The position numbers and the translations under genes were made by a program. From Polytrichum commune (Eukaryota; Streptophyta; Polytrichopsida; Polytrichales; Polytrichaceae), in NCBI GenBank assembly GCA_950295325.1, contig OX485804.1, forward strand, positions 12,960,001 to 13,024,000: a stretch of DNA of 64,000 nt. The letters are read 5' to 3'. Below the pieces are notes generated by a model. The model made no database searches. It saw only the letters and a program-made list of their open reading frames with translations, and was not told the DNA's origin. Shown in pieces: positions 12,625 through 22,539 of this stretch (position 1 is its first letter; the number at the start of each line of letters is the position of its first letter).

Positions 12625-13300
12625 ATGGGTCCCCCATGCAGCTAAAAATTCCAATATGAGAGAGAAGGTGCAGATCTCATCCCTGTTTTGAGGAGTTCCA
12701 AGATTCCAGAGTGAGCTCAGGTGTACACTTGGATACCATTCAATGATCAGGGAGAATTAGTTACAGATGAACCGGTTGAGTTTGAGAAATAACCGGTTGA
12801 AGTTCAAGACTTCAGGAGAATTACCGATCACTTGAGAAGAATTTCTGGAATATAACTCAAATTAATATAGAGAAACCGAAGGATGTCAACATGTAACCGG
12901 TTGGATTTAGAGTCACTGGGATTTTGACCGACTATGCCCAAAAATCTCCCCGGACACTGATACCATTCTTGGTTTCTCAAGCAGCTCGAAGTTTCCTTGA
13001 AATGTGAGGTAGAAAAAAATGGTTGGATTGCAAACACGACAACGAAGAGATTTCCAGATGGCGCATGCCCATCAGATTATGATCCTCCGAATCAAACTTC
13101 CTTTTCACCAACAAACCCTGTCAGGTGCTCAATTATGTAGTTGTCCATGTCCCGATCAGTCCTCTGTATGTCTGCCCACCTCCGTTCTCAAGGTTACGAC
13201 AGTGTTGTATATTCGAGTCTACACTTTCAGGATAATTTTCGGGACAAGAAAGGGCATAATCTTTAATCCAAGTGTCCTTTTTCCTTCTTCTTCTTTGTCA
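12625..13300 (+). pseudogene. Broken duplicate of flavodiiron gene (intron 5, exon 6, intron 6)
   Basis: Continues the collinear match to the intact gene. The intron 5 words GCAGATCTCATCC, GGATACCA, CTTGGTTT and CAAGCAGCTC appear, interrupted by a hAT MITE at 12741-12959. Exon 6 is damaged (CCAGATGGC, CAGATTATGATCCTCCGAAT, TCACCAACAAACC). The exon 6 donor CAGGTGCTCAATTATG and intron 6 (GCCCACCT, GTATATTCGAGTCTACACTT) follow. The exon 6 segment coding TPRWPDG in the parent is frameshifted. A 118-codon open frame here is only a chance frame of the decayed exon and intron. Confidence 0.85.
12741..12959. mobile_element. hAT-like MITE with perfect 8-bp target duplication
   Basis: The 219-bp element begins CAATGATCAGGGAGA and ends TCTCCCCGGACACTG, an inverted pair. 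It is flanked on both sides by ATACCATT (12733-12740 and 12960-12967), an 8-bp duplication as made by hAT transposases. It carries two ACCGGTTGA-type motifs and is non-coding. It sits inside intron 5 of the flavodiiron pseudogene; the intact gene has the uninterrupted sequence GGATACCACTCTTGG at the same place. Confidence 0.92.
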
Positions 13301-13654
13301 CAAATTGAAAAATCAATTGCAAGAAGGAACCCAAAATACAACCAACCCGGGCGAACTAGCACAACTCGAGTGTAAATCAAGAAATAATGCTCAACTGCAG
13401 CCTATCTTTCCACATTAATCTAAACGTCTTCATTTCAGGGTTTTGGCAGAAAACGGTTGAAAATCAGAGATGACCCAAGCAGCTCCACCAAAGGATCAAA
13501 ATGTTGGCCATGCTATTTCCACACTGCACTGCAATTAGCAGCGACGGTTTAGAAGGACTCTAAGTTCAAAAGCAATTTTGAACCCAATAACAAGCCGAGG
13601 CGATGATAAGGGTAAATAAGCAAAGCCATAACGGCCACTTACTATAGCTAGCTC

Positions 13655-13880
13655 CTGGATGTGCAAAAGCGACATACAACCCCAAGATGGCTTTCCAAAC
13701 ACAAGCTTTTCAGGTGCTCAATCAATCAAGTCTTTTGCTATACCAATTGTTGTTCCCTTTGCCTTTGTGTTGTTCACCTGCATTATGAAGAGAACCGTTT
13801 CCCCTCTTTGTTGCTTTTGGAGGAGAAACAGTGGAAATCTAATATGAATGTCTTCTTTAGAGGGGTTTGGGAAAATGAGT
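13655..13880 (+). pseudogene. Second partial copy of flavodiiron exon 6 and intron 6
   Basis: After a short intron 5 remnant, the words ACCCCAAGATGG, CTTTTCAGGTGCTCAA, ATTGTTGTTCCCTTTGC, TTCACCTGCA, TTGTTGCTTTTG and AATGTCTTCTTT follow the parent gene order. The first half of the exon is largely deleted. Since exon 6 also occurs at about 13035-13125, this is a separate, tandem partial copy. Confidence 0.8.
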
Positions 13881-13952
13881 GCTACACCCTTTACGACGCA
13901 CATTGTACTCCCAGTGAGCCAACCATGTAGAGTAGGGGCACCCATAACTGAT

Positions 13953-14243
13953 GGGGCTCCCTAAATACCCCCGACGAGCGTTGCAGCTGTCAGGCTCGGA
14001 GGCCAGGTTCGGTGGGGTTCATTTTTCTGGCCCTCCCCGTTTTGGCCCCTTGGGGAATTTTTTTGGTTTTTTTTTGCTAAATTTGGGTCATGCGACCCCA
14101 AATTACTCTAGGAAGCCCCCTATGAGATTAAGTAAGGCCCCACCCAATTAAAAAAATAGGGGGCAAGTTTTACCCCAACCCTGCCACCCCCTCCCGAACC
14201 TAGCCTCCGAGCCACGCTCGATGGGGGTTTTTAGGCAGATCCC
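13953..14243. mobile_element. GC-rich MITE with 9-bp target duplication (Mutator-like)
   Basis: The 291-bp element starts GGGGCTCCCTAAATACCCCC and ends with the inverse form (GGGGGTTTTTAGGCAGATCCC-like). Subterminal CTCGGAGGC blocks are also inverted. Flanks ATAACTGAT at 13944-13952 and 14244-14252 are identical. Nine-bp duplications are typical of Mutator-like elements. There are no genes inside; a 66-codon open frame is incidental. Confidence 0.85.
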
Positions 14244-14400
14244 ATAACTGATCACTTAAGAGATTTTGCGCCAGATCTGGTGAAGTGTAAGGTGGTGCAA
14301 ATTTTTCTCATGTTCGTAGATAGAAACTAGGAGGTTTATAGATCTTTTGATACATAACATGAATCGAACATACATGACGTGCCGTGATGTGACTCGTCAA

Positions 14401-14620
14401 CTACACCGTTCATGGTATTTAGTGTCCCTTACTATTCGGAGTTACGCAATGCAATAACTTCTTACTACAGACTCCAATTTTTGTTTTTAGAAGTTGTAAA
14501 TGTTCTTCGTATATTATAGAACATAAAACAACTTTTTTTGGTAAAATAATGCATTCTCAATAAATAGTTATAGCAATATGTAACTCTGAATAGTAAATGA
14601 CACTAAATACCAAAAGTGTA
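14401..14620. mobile_element. MITE, family A (copy 2)
   Basis: The left end carries CGTTCATGGTATTTAGTGTC and TTCGGAGTTACGCAATGCAA. The right end carries the inverse (TTGCTATA-type bases, then GTAACTCTGAATAGTAAATG and ACACTAAATACC). Same architecture as 3991-4220 and 17957-18180. Confidence 0.75.
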
Positions 14621-15900
14621 CTGGCTTGTAAGCTCCAAGAATTGAGGGAGGTATATATGGGCGCCATGAATTGGCATCCATATAGCCCATAAACAAGATT
14701 CAGCTCTCGCATTGAAATTGCTCCAACATACAAAATGCTATTTCTGAAGCAATTGAACTGGCACACTGCATGCAACGGATGATGCTTGGTGTATAATATT
14801 TTTTAACATTTCACTCATAGAACCGAGTTTAACTTGAAGTCCGCCTGCTCTTGGCAGCTTCTTAGAGAGTACTGAAAACATGTGGTTGAAGCACTCTTTA
14901 TTTTATGAGCCCTCTCATTCACATGCAGGAGATGCTCAATACCAACTCCCGGTGAGCACAATTATGTATTGCAGTTTACTTGTCTTTTTGAGCAACAAAA
15001 TACTTTTGAAAACATGACTACAGTATCAGCACCTCTTCGTACTACAAGGTTATACTACCAGGTGCATACTAACATTCAACCACTGCTTTCCAATCCAGTT
15101 CAAGACCTTATAACCGAAGTTAGCATTCCACGAGGTTAAGGGCAAAGTATAGGCTGATTGTGTAATTCATACGATATCCAAATTCTTACCACAATTCCAA
15201 TTTCAAGTGGAACGCCCCTTGTGCCAAAAGCTTGTCAAGCTAGGTCTCAACAACTACATTGTTTTGTTTCAGGTCTCGCATATGCGTGGTCTTATCAAAT
15301 TTGCTTTTGATTCACATAACCAAATTCATGTTCAGGGATTAGGGTTTAGGTCCCAAGTCCAAGATATGGGAGGAAAACAAAAAAAAAAAACAAAAAAAGA
15401 GAAAGAAGAAGAAGAAGAAGAAGAAGAAGACTCCTCCTAGTTTGAGAAACTCCAATCTTGCATCCGAAGTAAAGTCCATGAAGGAGTGTTTTGGACAACA
15501 AGTTTGTTGGGCCCGGACCCTAATGCAAGCTCTGGCACCCTACGTACATCAAATTATTATTTTTATCAGAATGGTTGACTTTGAACACTCTCTGAAACCA
15601 TATGTCCACATGCACCAATTGACAATGGTGCAATTAATTACAAATAAGAAACAGAAACAACAACTGCTGGCAAAGTTGGAAGAATTGGAGCAGAAGTTGA
15701 GGGTGTGATGAGTAGATCGATGATCGGCGGCTACCTTATTCTACATATTGAATTTCATTTTGAGCCATGTCCAGACCACGATGGTGGAATCATCAATGGA
15801 AACCCATCATCTGACACACAAAACCACGAATCCAACCGTATTTAAAAACAATGCAAATTCAATGCTCCCAGCCACTCACAGCTACACGGAAAAGTTCCAT
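14621..15900. other. Intergenic DNA with a GAA microsatellite
   Basis: Two adjacent open frames (15207-15440 and 15442-15708) are separated by a stop. The first ends in a Lys/Glu run encoded by the (GAA)n tract. The second contains a short Lys/Gln/Glu-rich, possibly coiled-coil tail. Neither has a domain, a supported start or splice signals, so they are not called as genes. Confidence 0.4.
15401..15430 (+). repeat. (GAA)n microsatellite
   Basis: About ten GAA/AAG units, preceded by A-rich sequence. Confidence 0.9.
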
Positions 15901-17053
15901 GGCGGACATTAAGTTCCCCCATACGAACTATGGGGCTTGTCAGATCCGGGCGGGGGCAGCCTCCAGTGAAATTTTTGAACCCGACCGAAAACTGCTGCCC
16001 GTCCCGCTCAACTTCGAAAAGAATATTTATCTTGCATTCTTGAAGGCCACTTGACTACAAATCCCATGTTGAGTGCACTTCACCTTCAAGGTCTAAAATC
16101 CAATACATATGTGCACTTCCAACAAGTAAATAAGCAATTCATTCGGATTTCATTCCGGAAGAGAAACCATTAATGAAGCATGTAATTAACTTGGAGGTCA
16201 AATAAAATTATAAATTCCTTATTAACATTGAGGTTATATTTTTCATGACTTACCATTTGAAATTGTCTTTGTCATTCTAAAATGACACTTAAATTTAGTG
16301 TGCTGATTTAGTATGTATATTTTATAATATTTTAGTAATGCCGTCTACTTTCACAAATATTCAAACATATTCAAACCAATTAAGTGGGATTTAATGTAAT
16401 TAAGTCTAATTAATTCTGATTAATCCTAATTAAGCCCAAATAAATCAGAAAGTATTCTTACCAAATTAAGTAAGACTAATTAATTATAAAATCTAATTCC
16501 AGTAATTAAATATAATTAATTAATTAAATCCAGTAATTATATTAATTAATTAATTCCTGTAATTCCTGTAATTAATTAATTAATTGTGTTTGAATACTTG
16601 TGAAAGTAGACGGCATTACTAAAATATTATAAAATATACATACTAAATCAGCACACTAAATTTAAGTGTCATTTTAGAATGACAAAGACAATTTCAAATG
16701 GGAAGTAATAAAAATTATAACCTCAATACTAATAAGGAATTTATAATATTATTTGACCTCCAAGTTAATTACATGCTTCATTGATGGTTTCACTTCCGGA
16801 ATGAAATCCCAATGAATTGCTTATTTACTTGTTGGAAGTGCACATATATATTGGATTTTAGACCTTGAAGGTGAAGTGCACTCAATATGGGATTTGTAGT
16901 CAAGCGGCCTTCAAGAATGCAAGGGCGATATTTTTTTCGAAGTTGGGCGGAGCGGACAGCAGTTTTCGGTCGGGTTCAAAAATTTCACTGGAGGCTGTCC
17001 CCGCCCGGATCTGACACGCCCCATAGTTCGTATGGGGGAACTTAATGTCCGCC
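15901..17053. mobile_element. Large foldback element, 467-bp arms
   Basis: The left arm 15901-16367 and right arm 16587-17053 are near-perfect inverted copies, each 467 bp, around a 219-bp AT-rich centre made largely of TTAATTAA runs. The outer ends read GGCGGACATTAAGTTCCCCC and its inverse. The flanks AAAGTTCCAT (left) and AAAGTTCAT (right) look like an imperfect 9-10-bp target duplication. Long terminal repeats plus that size suggest a Mutator-like or foldback transposon, but no transposase is present. A transcript would form a very long hairpin. A one-arm relative lies at 26477-26858. Confidence 0.9.
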
Positions 17054-17416
17054 AAAGTTCATATGGAGGAGACAAAATAACATAAAAATAATTGTTCTAT
17101 TCTTTTATAACTGCTTACTACGATCAGCTACGTTGTTTGACACATATTATGAATGATGCACTCAACGCACACTCGAATACATTGCGGTGGTCAAGAATTG
17201 CCTCTCTTCTCTTCTCTTCACTTTTCTTCTCTTCTCTGCACCTTCTGCGAAGATTGATCACTTGTGATGAGAATGTGCAATGTCAGTGGCCACACATGAT
17301 GGTCAATTATTTGTTGGGTACATCAACACGGAAGTTGATGACACCCAGTTCTACCAAACCCTACTTATTTTATTGTATTGCTGTTGCCTACGTCAGTGAT
17401 CCGGAGGATTTTAGGG

Positions 17417-17530
17417 CATAAATCGGTTGAGATCCTAGTCTATGATCACAGAGAAGCGGCAGTTAAGCTTAGTTGCAGATGAACCGGTGGAGTTTGACAA
17501 ATAACCGGTTGAACTTGCAAACACTACACT
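17417..17530. mobile_element. Fragment of the 225-bp hAT-like MITE
   Basis: Contains ATCGGTTGAGATCCTAGT, then TAGTTGCAGATGAACCGGT and AATAACCGGTTGAA, matching intact copies but with a large internal deletion and eroded ends. Confidence 0.65.
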
Positions 17531-17632
17531 TGAGGGTCTGTGACCACACTACATGATTTTGGAGGCGTCTTGGGACGGCCTTTCGACACTTTCTTTTGGG
17601 CTCTCACAAGCTCGTGGTCACGGCTCTTGGCT

Positions 17633-17719
17633 CATGTGTGAAATGGTCCTAAGTGCCAGAGGTATAAAATGTTCAAGTAATATTTTATACCTCTGGCACT
17701 TAGGACCATTTCACACATG
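17633..17719. repeat. Perfect 38-bp inverted repeat with 11-nt spacer
   Basis: Arms 17633-17670 and 17682-17719 are exact inverse complements (the outer part reads CATGTGTGAAATGGTCCTAA) around the spacer GTTCAAGTAAT. The absence of any mismatch in decayed surroundings implies recent origin or selection. The hairpin has the size of a plant small-RNA precursor, though a fully perfect stem fits a young inverted duplication better than an old microRNA gene. Confidence 0.95.
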
Positions 17720-17956
17720 TTCAATTTCACACAAAATGTTCAAATAAATGTTGAACACCATAGTACCTTTAGCACTTTGGCACTAAATAAATTATTTTTT
17801 GAAAACCAAATTTTCTGGAAATGTTTTATATAAAATCTCCAAAAATAATGTGGGAATTTGAATGTTCCTTCAAATCCGGGATTGTTGAATGTAATAATAG
17901 AAGATTTTGTTTATCAATAGCCAAAGTGGGAAAGGTACTATAGTATTGAGGCTCAA

Positions 17957-18180
17957 CTACACTAAACATGATATCTAGTGTGACTTACTATTTGGAATTA
18001 CGCAATGCTATAACTATCTACTGTGCATCTCATTTTTTTACCAACCATGGTCGAATTGGTTGTTTGGACATTGTAGAACATTAACATCTTTACTTGGTAA
18101 AAAAACACGTTAGTAGTAAAAAGATATAGGAACATGTAACTCCGAACAGCAAGTCACTCTAAATATCATATTTAGTGTAG
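17957..18180. mobile_element. MITE, family A (copy 3)
   Basis: Ends read CTACACTAAACATGATATCT and, inverted, CTACACTAAATATGATATTT. Subterminal TTACTATTTGGAATTACG pairs with the inverse near the right end. CTACACTAAA ends are shared with other MITEs in this window (families C and F). Confidence 0.8.
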
Positions 18181-18194
18181 TTAACACATTTTGC

Positions 18195-19430
18195 GCATGT
18201 TGTACAATCTCTTGAAAGCACACGTCATTTTGACATCAATTCTTAGATCCATGCCTAACCACAGACTGTGCAACTATAGGTGTTTGATTAAGATAAGTAA
18301 TTGAATTGGGCACATTCACCCAAATGCCTACTTTTCAATGAGTGGACCCGTGTTGTTTTGGGGAATGTGACTAAGTGAGGGAGGGCTAGTCATAGGGCAT
18401 GGGGATTTAGTGTGTTTCTAGTTTCCATTTATTAAAGATGTGGGTAAGATATTTGATTGCATTATTGGAGAGATTCTCCAAGAGATTTTTTGATTTTGTG
18501 TGCGGGAAATGTGCATGTTGAAAAGGTGGTCGATTGTGGGTTGGTCAATTGTCCATTGGATTTTGGCAATGAGGATGAGGGGTGGATGGGTGTTTGATCT
18601 AAGTTGTTGAAGGCGAGGGATAAGGATAGGGTAAGGATATCAAATTTTATCGTGTTTGCAGAGAGCTACATCACCTAAAAAAAATCACTACAGTGTCATG
18701 GTGAGTGTGGTGGGTTTGAGGGGACAAGGGTGGGGAGTCTGCAGGTGATTAACCTTTGATACAAAGGATGTTGGGTTGTAGCCCGGCAATGCATTTTACA
18801 TTTCAGGAGGAAGCGTGAGCAAAGGAGAAGCCAAAAAGGGATTGACAGTGCTTCTCAATGCATTGTTGTTTTGGATGTCAGAATGCAATATTGTGATACG
18901 TCATGTGATGGCAAGAAAGTTTGATGTGATCACATGGACAATTTTGTTGTTTTGGTTAGTGTGGAGGCTATTGATATGCTTGTTGGTACAACGAGAAAGG
19001 AGGTGTAAGCATGTATCATGTCATCTAAGGCAACAAAGATTGCAAAGGAAAGAGAGGTTGTTATTTAAGGTTATTTGTAATTGCAAAACTTACCCATATA
19101 GCGACCGTAATAGAATTTGAGAGTTGTGTGATTTAAAAAGCGATTTAATTGTGGGCACCTAAGGTGGATGGAGAGAGCCAATGAGGATGCACTTTTTGGA
19201 TGGATATTTGATTGCTATGTATGTTGAATGTGTATAGAATGGTGACGATCAGGAGTTTGTTTGAGTGATTGTGTTGTGAAGAAGGGCCTCTAATGTGGTT
19301 GTTTAGGAAATGTATGTTGTTAAGGCTATCGGTAAAAATACAAACATCAATGGGAAGTCTTTAGGTCACTGGGTATTTCTTTGAAAGTAAGGGAGACGGC
19401 TTTATATAAATAAGTTTTCTCTCTGCACCC
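18195..19430. other. Intergenic DNA with a family D fragment
   Basis: 18195-18310 carries family D words (CAATCTCTT, TTCTTAGATCCA, CCTAACCACA). The remainder is G/T-rich on this strand and contains one 101-codon open frame (18815-19120) without a recognisable domain. Confidence 0.45.
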
Positions 19431-19431
19431 A

Positions 19432-19795
19432 CTCCTCATAGGATATGAAACACACAATTAGTGCAAGACAATTAGCAAATCCAAATCGTGCATGTAGTCA
19501 TTTGGCCTCATAATTTTTGGAGCTCATATGAATATCTTATATCTTATATCAAAATGAAGATTCTTGTGCTCATTAAGTGGTCGCATAGGTCCCCTCAATC
19601 ATGTTGATTAATGAACTTGTAATGGTTAGCATATTTTGAGCACATTATCCAATCTCTTTTTAAACTCGTGTCTTAATGCTATCAATTCTTAGATCCACAC
19701 CTAACCACATACCACTCAACTATAAGTCTCCATAATATTATCGTGTTCAATTTAAGTACATCTACCTCAAAATGAGTTAAGATGAATGACTTTCA
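19432..19795 (+). repeat. Dispersed repeat family D (copy 2)
   Basis: Contains CACCCACTCCTCATAGGATA, CCTCATAATTTTTGGAGCTC, GAAGATTCTTGTGCTCATTA, TAGGTCCCCTCAATCATG and ATCCACACCTAACCACATAC. The last four blocks are shared in order with 47040-47400. No coding potential. Confidence 0.7.
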
Positions 19796-19908
19796 ATACT
19801 TAAATTTTGTTCACACCAAAGTGAAAGTTACTATGGAGCAGACAAAGATTTCATCTATGCAGTGGAAATCTAAATTGAACATCTTGGATCTTAACTACAT
19901 CTAGTATA

Positions 19909-20282
19909 AAGCAGTGCGTGTTTGTTCATGTGGGCCCTGAGAATATAACCATGGGGATGTCCCAACCTTAGTCTTAATTTGCACCACTATCCGGGGAGAA
20001 CCGGCGGTTAGTTGCAGATGAACCGGTTGAGTTTGAGAAATCACCGGTTGAAGTTGGAGACTTCATGAGAATACCCGATCATTGTAAAGACATCCATGGA
20101 ATGTACCTCAAATGAATGAAGCAAACCCGGAAGATGTCAACATGTAACCGACAGCATTTAGAATCACTAGGATCTTGACCGACTATGCCCAAAAACTTCC
20201 CATGCATTGATCTACACTAGGTTGGGGCATCCCAAAATAGTTATATTCTCAAGGCTCACATAAACGAACACACACTGCTTAA
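19909..20282. mobile_element. MITE with 60-bp inverted ends, split by a nested hAT MITE
   Basis: The outer ends read AAGCAGTGCGTGTTTGTTCA and, inverted, AAGCAGTGTGTGTTCGTTTA. The similarity continues for about 60 bp inward (CCTGAGAATATAACCA paired with CTTGAGAATATAACTA). The 225-bp hAT-like element at 19985-20209 is inserted in the middle, so this element is the older one. Confidence 0.8.
19985..20209. mobile_element. hAT-like MITE nested in another MITE
   Basis: The 225-bp copy has GGGGAGAACCGG near the left end, CAGATGAACCGGTTGAGTTT and TGACCGACTATGCCCAAAAA. Flanks ATTTGCAC and ATCTACAC agree at 6 of 8 bases, a decayed 8-bp target duplication. Confidence 0.82.
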
Positions 20283-20299
20283 TCATGTTATTCTTAATC

Positions 20300-20959
20300 C
20301 AGAGTTCGGGAAGTTTTTGAAGCAGTAGTGGCTAATTGCCGGTAGTTGCTACGAAGGGTCGGATTTTTTCCAATTTACATCGGCAAGAGCCGGTCTTTTG
20401 TAAAATCAATCGCCCAATTGCCAATATTTTCATATTTTCATTGGCCAATATCCGATTAAATGGAATTCATATCGGCACTAATTGTTTAAAAAATGTATGA
20501 AAAGTTATTAGAAATCATTTCTTAGTACAAACTCTTGAATAAGTGAAAAGAAAGGCATGTTCAAAACTTTAAATTTGAAGAGTTAATATCCTTGGCAGGA
20601 ATTGAACCTAGCAATGCCTTCACCGCTTGAAGGCCAAGGGTCCCCCAATTCTTCATAGAAGCAATTGGATTTGGTCATGGAAAGGTTGCATAATTCAAAA
20701 AGTGTAAGGTTTAGGGTACTTCCTCAAGTGCATCATCAGATGCCCCAGACAAATAGTGCTCTGGATGCTTCCGGCTGAAATCTAGTAACTCACAAGAAGA
20801 ATCGGCTACAATTCCGGGACATTTTCTGGTCCATTGGCTAATTGCCGGAGGATTGAAGTTACAATCGGATTGCCATCCGATGGTTGGAAATTTGGACCGG
20901 CCATGAGGGGAAATCCATCAGTTGATAATAAACTAGCCGTCGGTTTTCCCCGAACATAG
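20300..20959 (+). mobile_element. Medium non-autonomous hAT-like element with 8-bp duplication
   Basis: The 660-bp element starts CAGAGTTCGGGAAGTTTTTG and ends TTTTCCCCGAACATAG, an imperfect inverted pair. Both flanks are TCTTAATC (20292-20299 and 20960-20967), an exact 8-bp target duplication. No transposase frame is present. It carries an antisense tRNA-like folded module at 20588-20639, also found in the elements at 21317-22204 and 28919-29934. Confidence 0.92.
20588..20639 (-). other. tRNA-like folded module in hAT-like element (copy 1)
   Basis: On the minus strand, an outer helix CCTTGGC/GCCAAGG encloses a hairpin GCCTTCA/TGAAGGC and an arm whose loop TTCAATT fits the tRNA T-loop consensus TTCRANY within a box-B-like GGTTCAATTCC. 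No D-arm equivalent was found. It could serve as an RNA structure or an internal RNA polymerase III element; function is unknown. Confidence 0.6.
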
Positions 20960-21687
20960 TCTTAATCACGTTATGCATGGAAGGAAAATAACCATAATAA
21001 TAGATGAAGAAACTGTAGAAGAATCAGAGATGCTCGTGTCCAGACTCGATTATAATTAGTACTCTGCATGCAATGAAGGCGATATGAGGAGTGTCCAAAA
21101 GTATGAATTCTTTTGAAGATTTTTTATTCAATGCAGCGCCTTTCACATTCATTGTTTCACAAGCATCAGCATGTGCAGCACCAAGTCTCATTCTCAAGCG
21201 CCTGTCAGTCACCAATGTCGGAGCCAATACTCCCCTTTTCTTTAGAATGCTTGGAGTTCAATAATGTTTGAAGGTCACCTATCGCCATGGCACTTATGGA
21301 CGTTGCATGTTGCAACCATAGTCCGCCAAGAGCCTAAGGCTAGTGTAAATGCAGCCTACAAAATTTGTGACTTAGCCTATAAAATTTTGAAAGTGTAGGA
21401 CAAAGAGCCTATGGACAATTTAAAAACATAGGATGTCAACCTATGTGATAAAAAACATGTAGGAAATTTTGCCTACAAAGTTTTTAAAAGAGAGGATTTT
21501 AGCCATTCATCCTTCTTCAAATTGGGAAATTAGTTGACCTAAGTACATATCTTTAGGCTAATACTCGGGGCTCTTGGGTGGCACATAGACGGATATCAAT
21601 AATAGCCCTAACTCCCTTCCCGCCAATCTTTACAAATACCATTCATCACAACTCCTCTCTCATCAGCTCCTCTCTCTCTGTGAAGCA

Positions 21688-21690
<3 letters not shown>

Positions 21691-21720
<30 letters not shown>
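21691..21720. repeat. (GT)15 microsatellite
   Basis: Uninterrupted GT dinucleotides inside the hAT-like element; a shorter interrupted GT tract lies near 21814. Confidence 0.95.
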
Positions 21721-21721
<1 letters not shown>

Positions 21722-21908
21722 GAAATTCAAGTGTCGCAGTCTCGCAGATCAAGCAACTCTCTCAATCTCTCGCGCAAGCAGCGTTGAAATTCAAGTGTCG
21801 CAGATCAAGCAACTTTGTGTGTGTATGTGTGTGAGGTCAGCGATTTGAACTCTGTGAGCGATTTGAACTCTGTCTGTGTGTGTGCAAGGTTTTTGCTGGA
21901 GTTGGTTA

Positions 21909-21965
21909 ATCCTTGGCCTTCAAACATGGTGAAGGCCTTAGCCAGGTTCAATTCCTGCCAAGGAT
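21909..21965 (+). other. tRNA-like folded module in hAT-like element (copy 2)
   Basis: The outer helix ATCCTTGGC/GCCAAGGAT is 9 bp and perfect. The inner hairpin is GCCTTCA/TGAAGGC with loop AACATGG. A T-arm-like CAGG/CCTG stem has loop TTCAATT. It is antisense to the element's CAGTGTCCG terminus, as in copies 1 and 3. Confidence 0.6.
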
Positions 21966-22354
21966 ACCACTTAGTACTCAAATTTTGAATTTAAAGCCTA
22001 CAACATTAAAAGATATGAAGGATTTTAACCCACTAAAAATTAGTTTTGAAGGCAATTGGCGGGTAACTTAAAAACTCAAAAGGTTTTTAACTTACAAAAA
22101 TTTGATATTGTAGGATGCAACCTATGCCATGAGGGAAATAGCCTATGCCCTTTTAAAGAGGTAGGCAATTAACCTCAATAACTTCAAAAACTTTTCGGAC
22201 ACTGGTTGCAACATGTTTGAGCTTTCATTCGGAAGTGATCATTGTGGTTGTGAAGGAGGAAGTGATGTGTACTTATTGGTAGACTCAATTGGTGAGATGC
22301 ACAATCCATTGAATCTTACCTTAATTATATTTTGAGGCATTTCAATAGACTAGT

Positions 22355-22504
22355 CACTACAAGCATATGAGTCTTGGGTAAATGTTTTGCGTCAATGGAA
22401 ACTTATTCTACGTCAAGTACGTAAATCTACCAGGGCGGTAGATTTGCAATGTTCTTTCACTGACATAGAATGATTACCTAAGATGCTTGTGTTGATTGTG
22501 AGTT
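22355..22504. mobile_element. Foldback MITE with CACTAC-type ends
   Basis: Left arm begins CACTACAAGCATATGAGTCT, and the right arm is the inverse (TACCTAAGATGCTTGTGTTG). The centre pairs AAATCTACC with GGTAGATTT. The CACTAC start resembles CACTA/Spm elements, but no 3-bp target duplication is preserved. It is non-coding. Confidence 0.6.
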
Positions 22505-22539
22505 TGTAGCCTCAAATACAGAAAGAAAGCTCTACGAGC

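Larger units (their letters stand above)
21317..22204 (-). mobile_element. Medium non-autonomous hAT-like element with 8-bp duplication
   Basis: An 888-bp element flanked by exact GTTGCAAC copies (21309-21316 and 22205-22212). Read from the right, it begins CAGTGTCCGAAAAGTTTTTG, matching the terminus of the element at 20300. The left end is CATAGTCCGCC. It has picked up a (GT)15 microsatellite and repeated lines of TAGCCTA-type sequence. It carries a tRNA-like module at 21909-21965 in the same relative orientation as its relatives. No transposase frame is present. Confidence 0.9.

Noticed and set aside
13019-13375. 118-codon open frame
   Set aside because: It lies on the decayed flavodiiron exon 6 and intron 6 in a non-parental frame.
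15207-15708. Two adjacent open frames with a Glu run and a coiled-coil-like tail
   Set aside because: The Glu/Lys run is the translated GAA microsatellite; a stop separates the frames and the second opens with TTG, not ATG.
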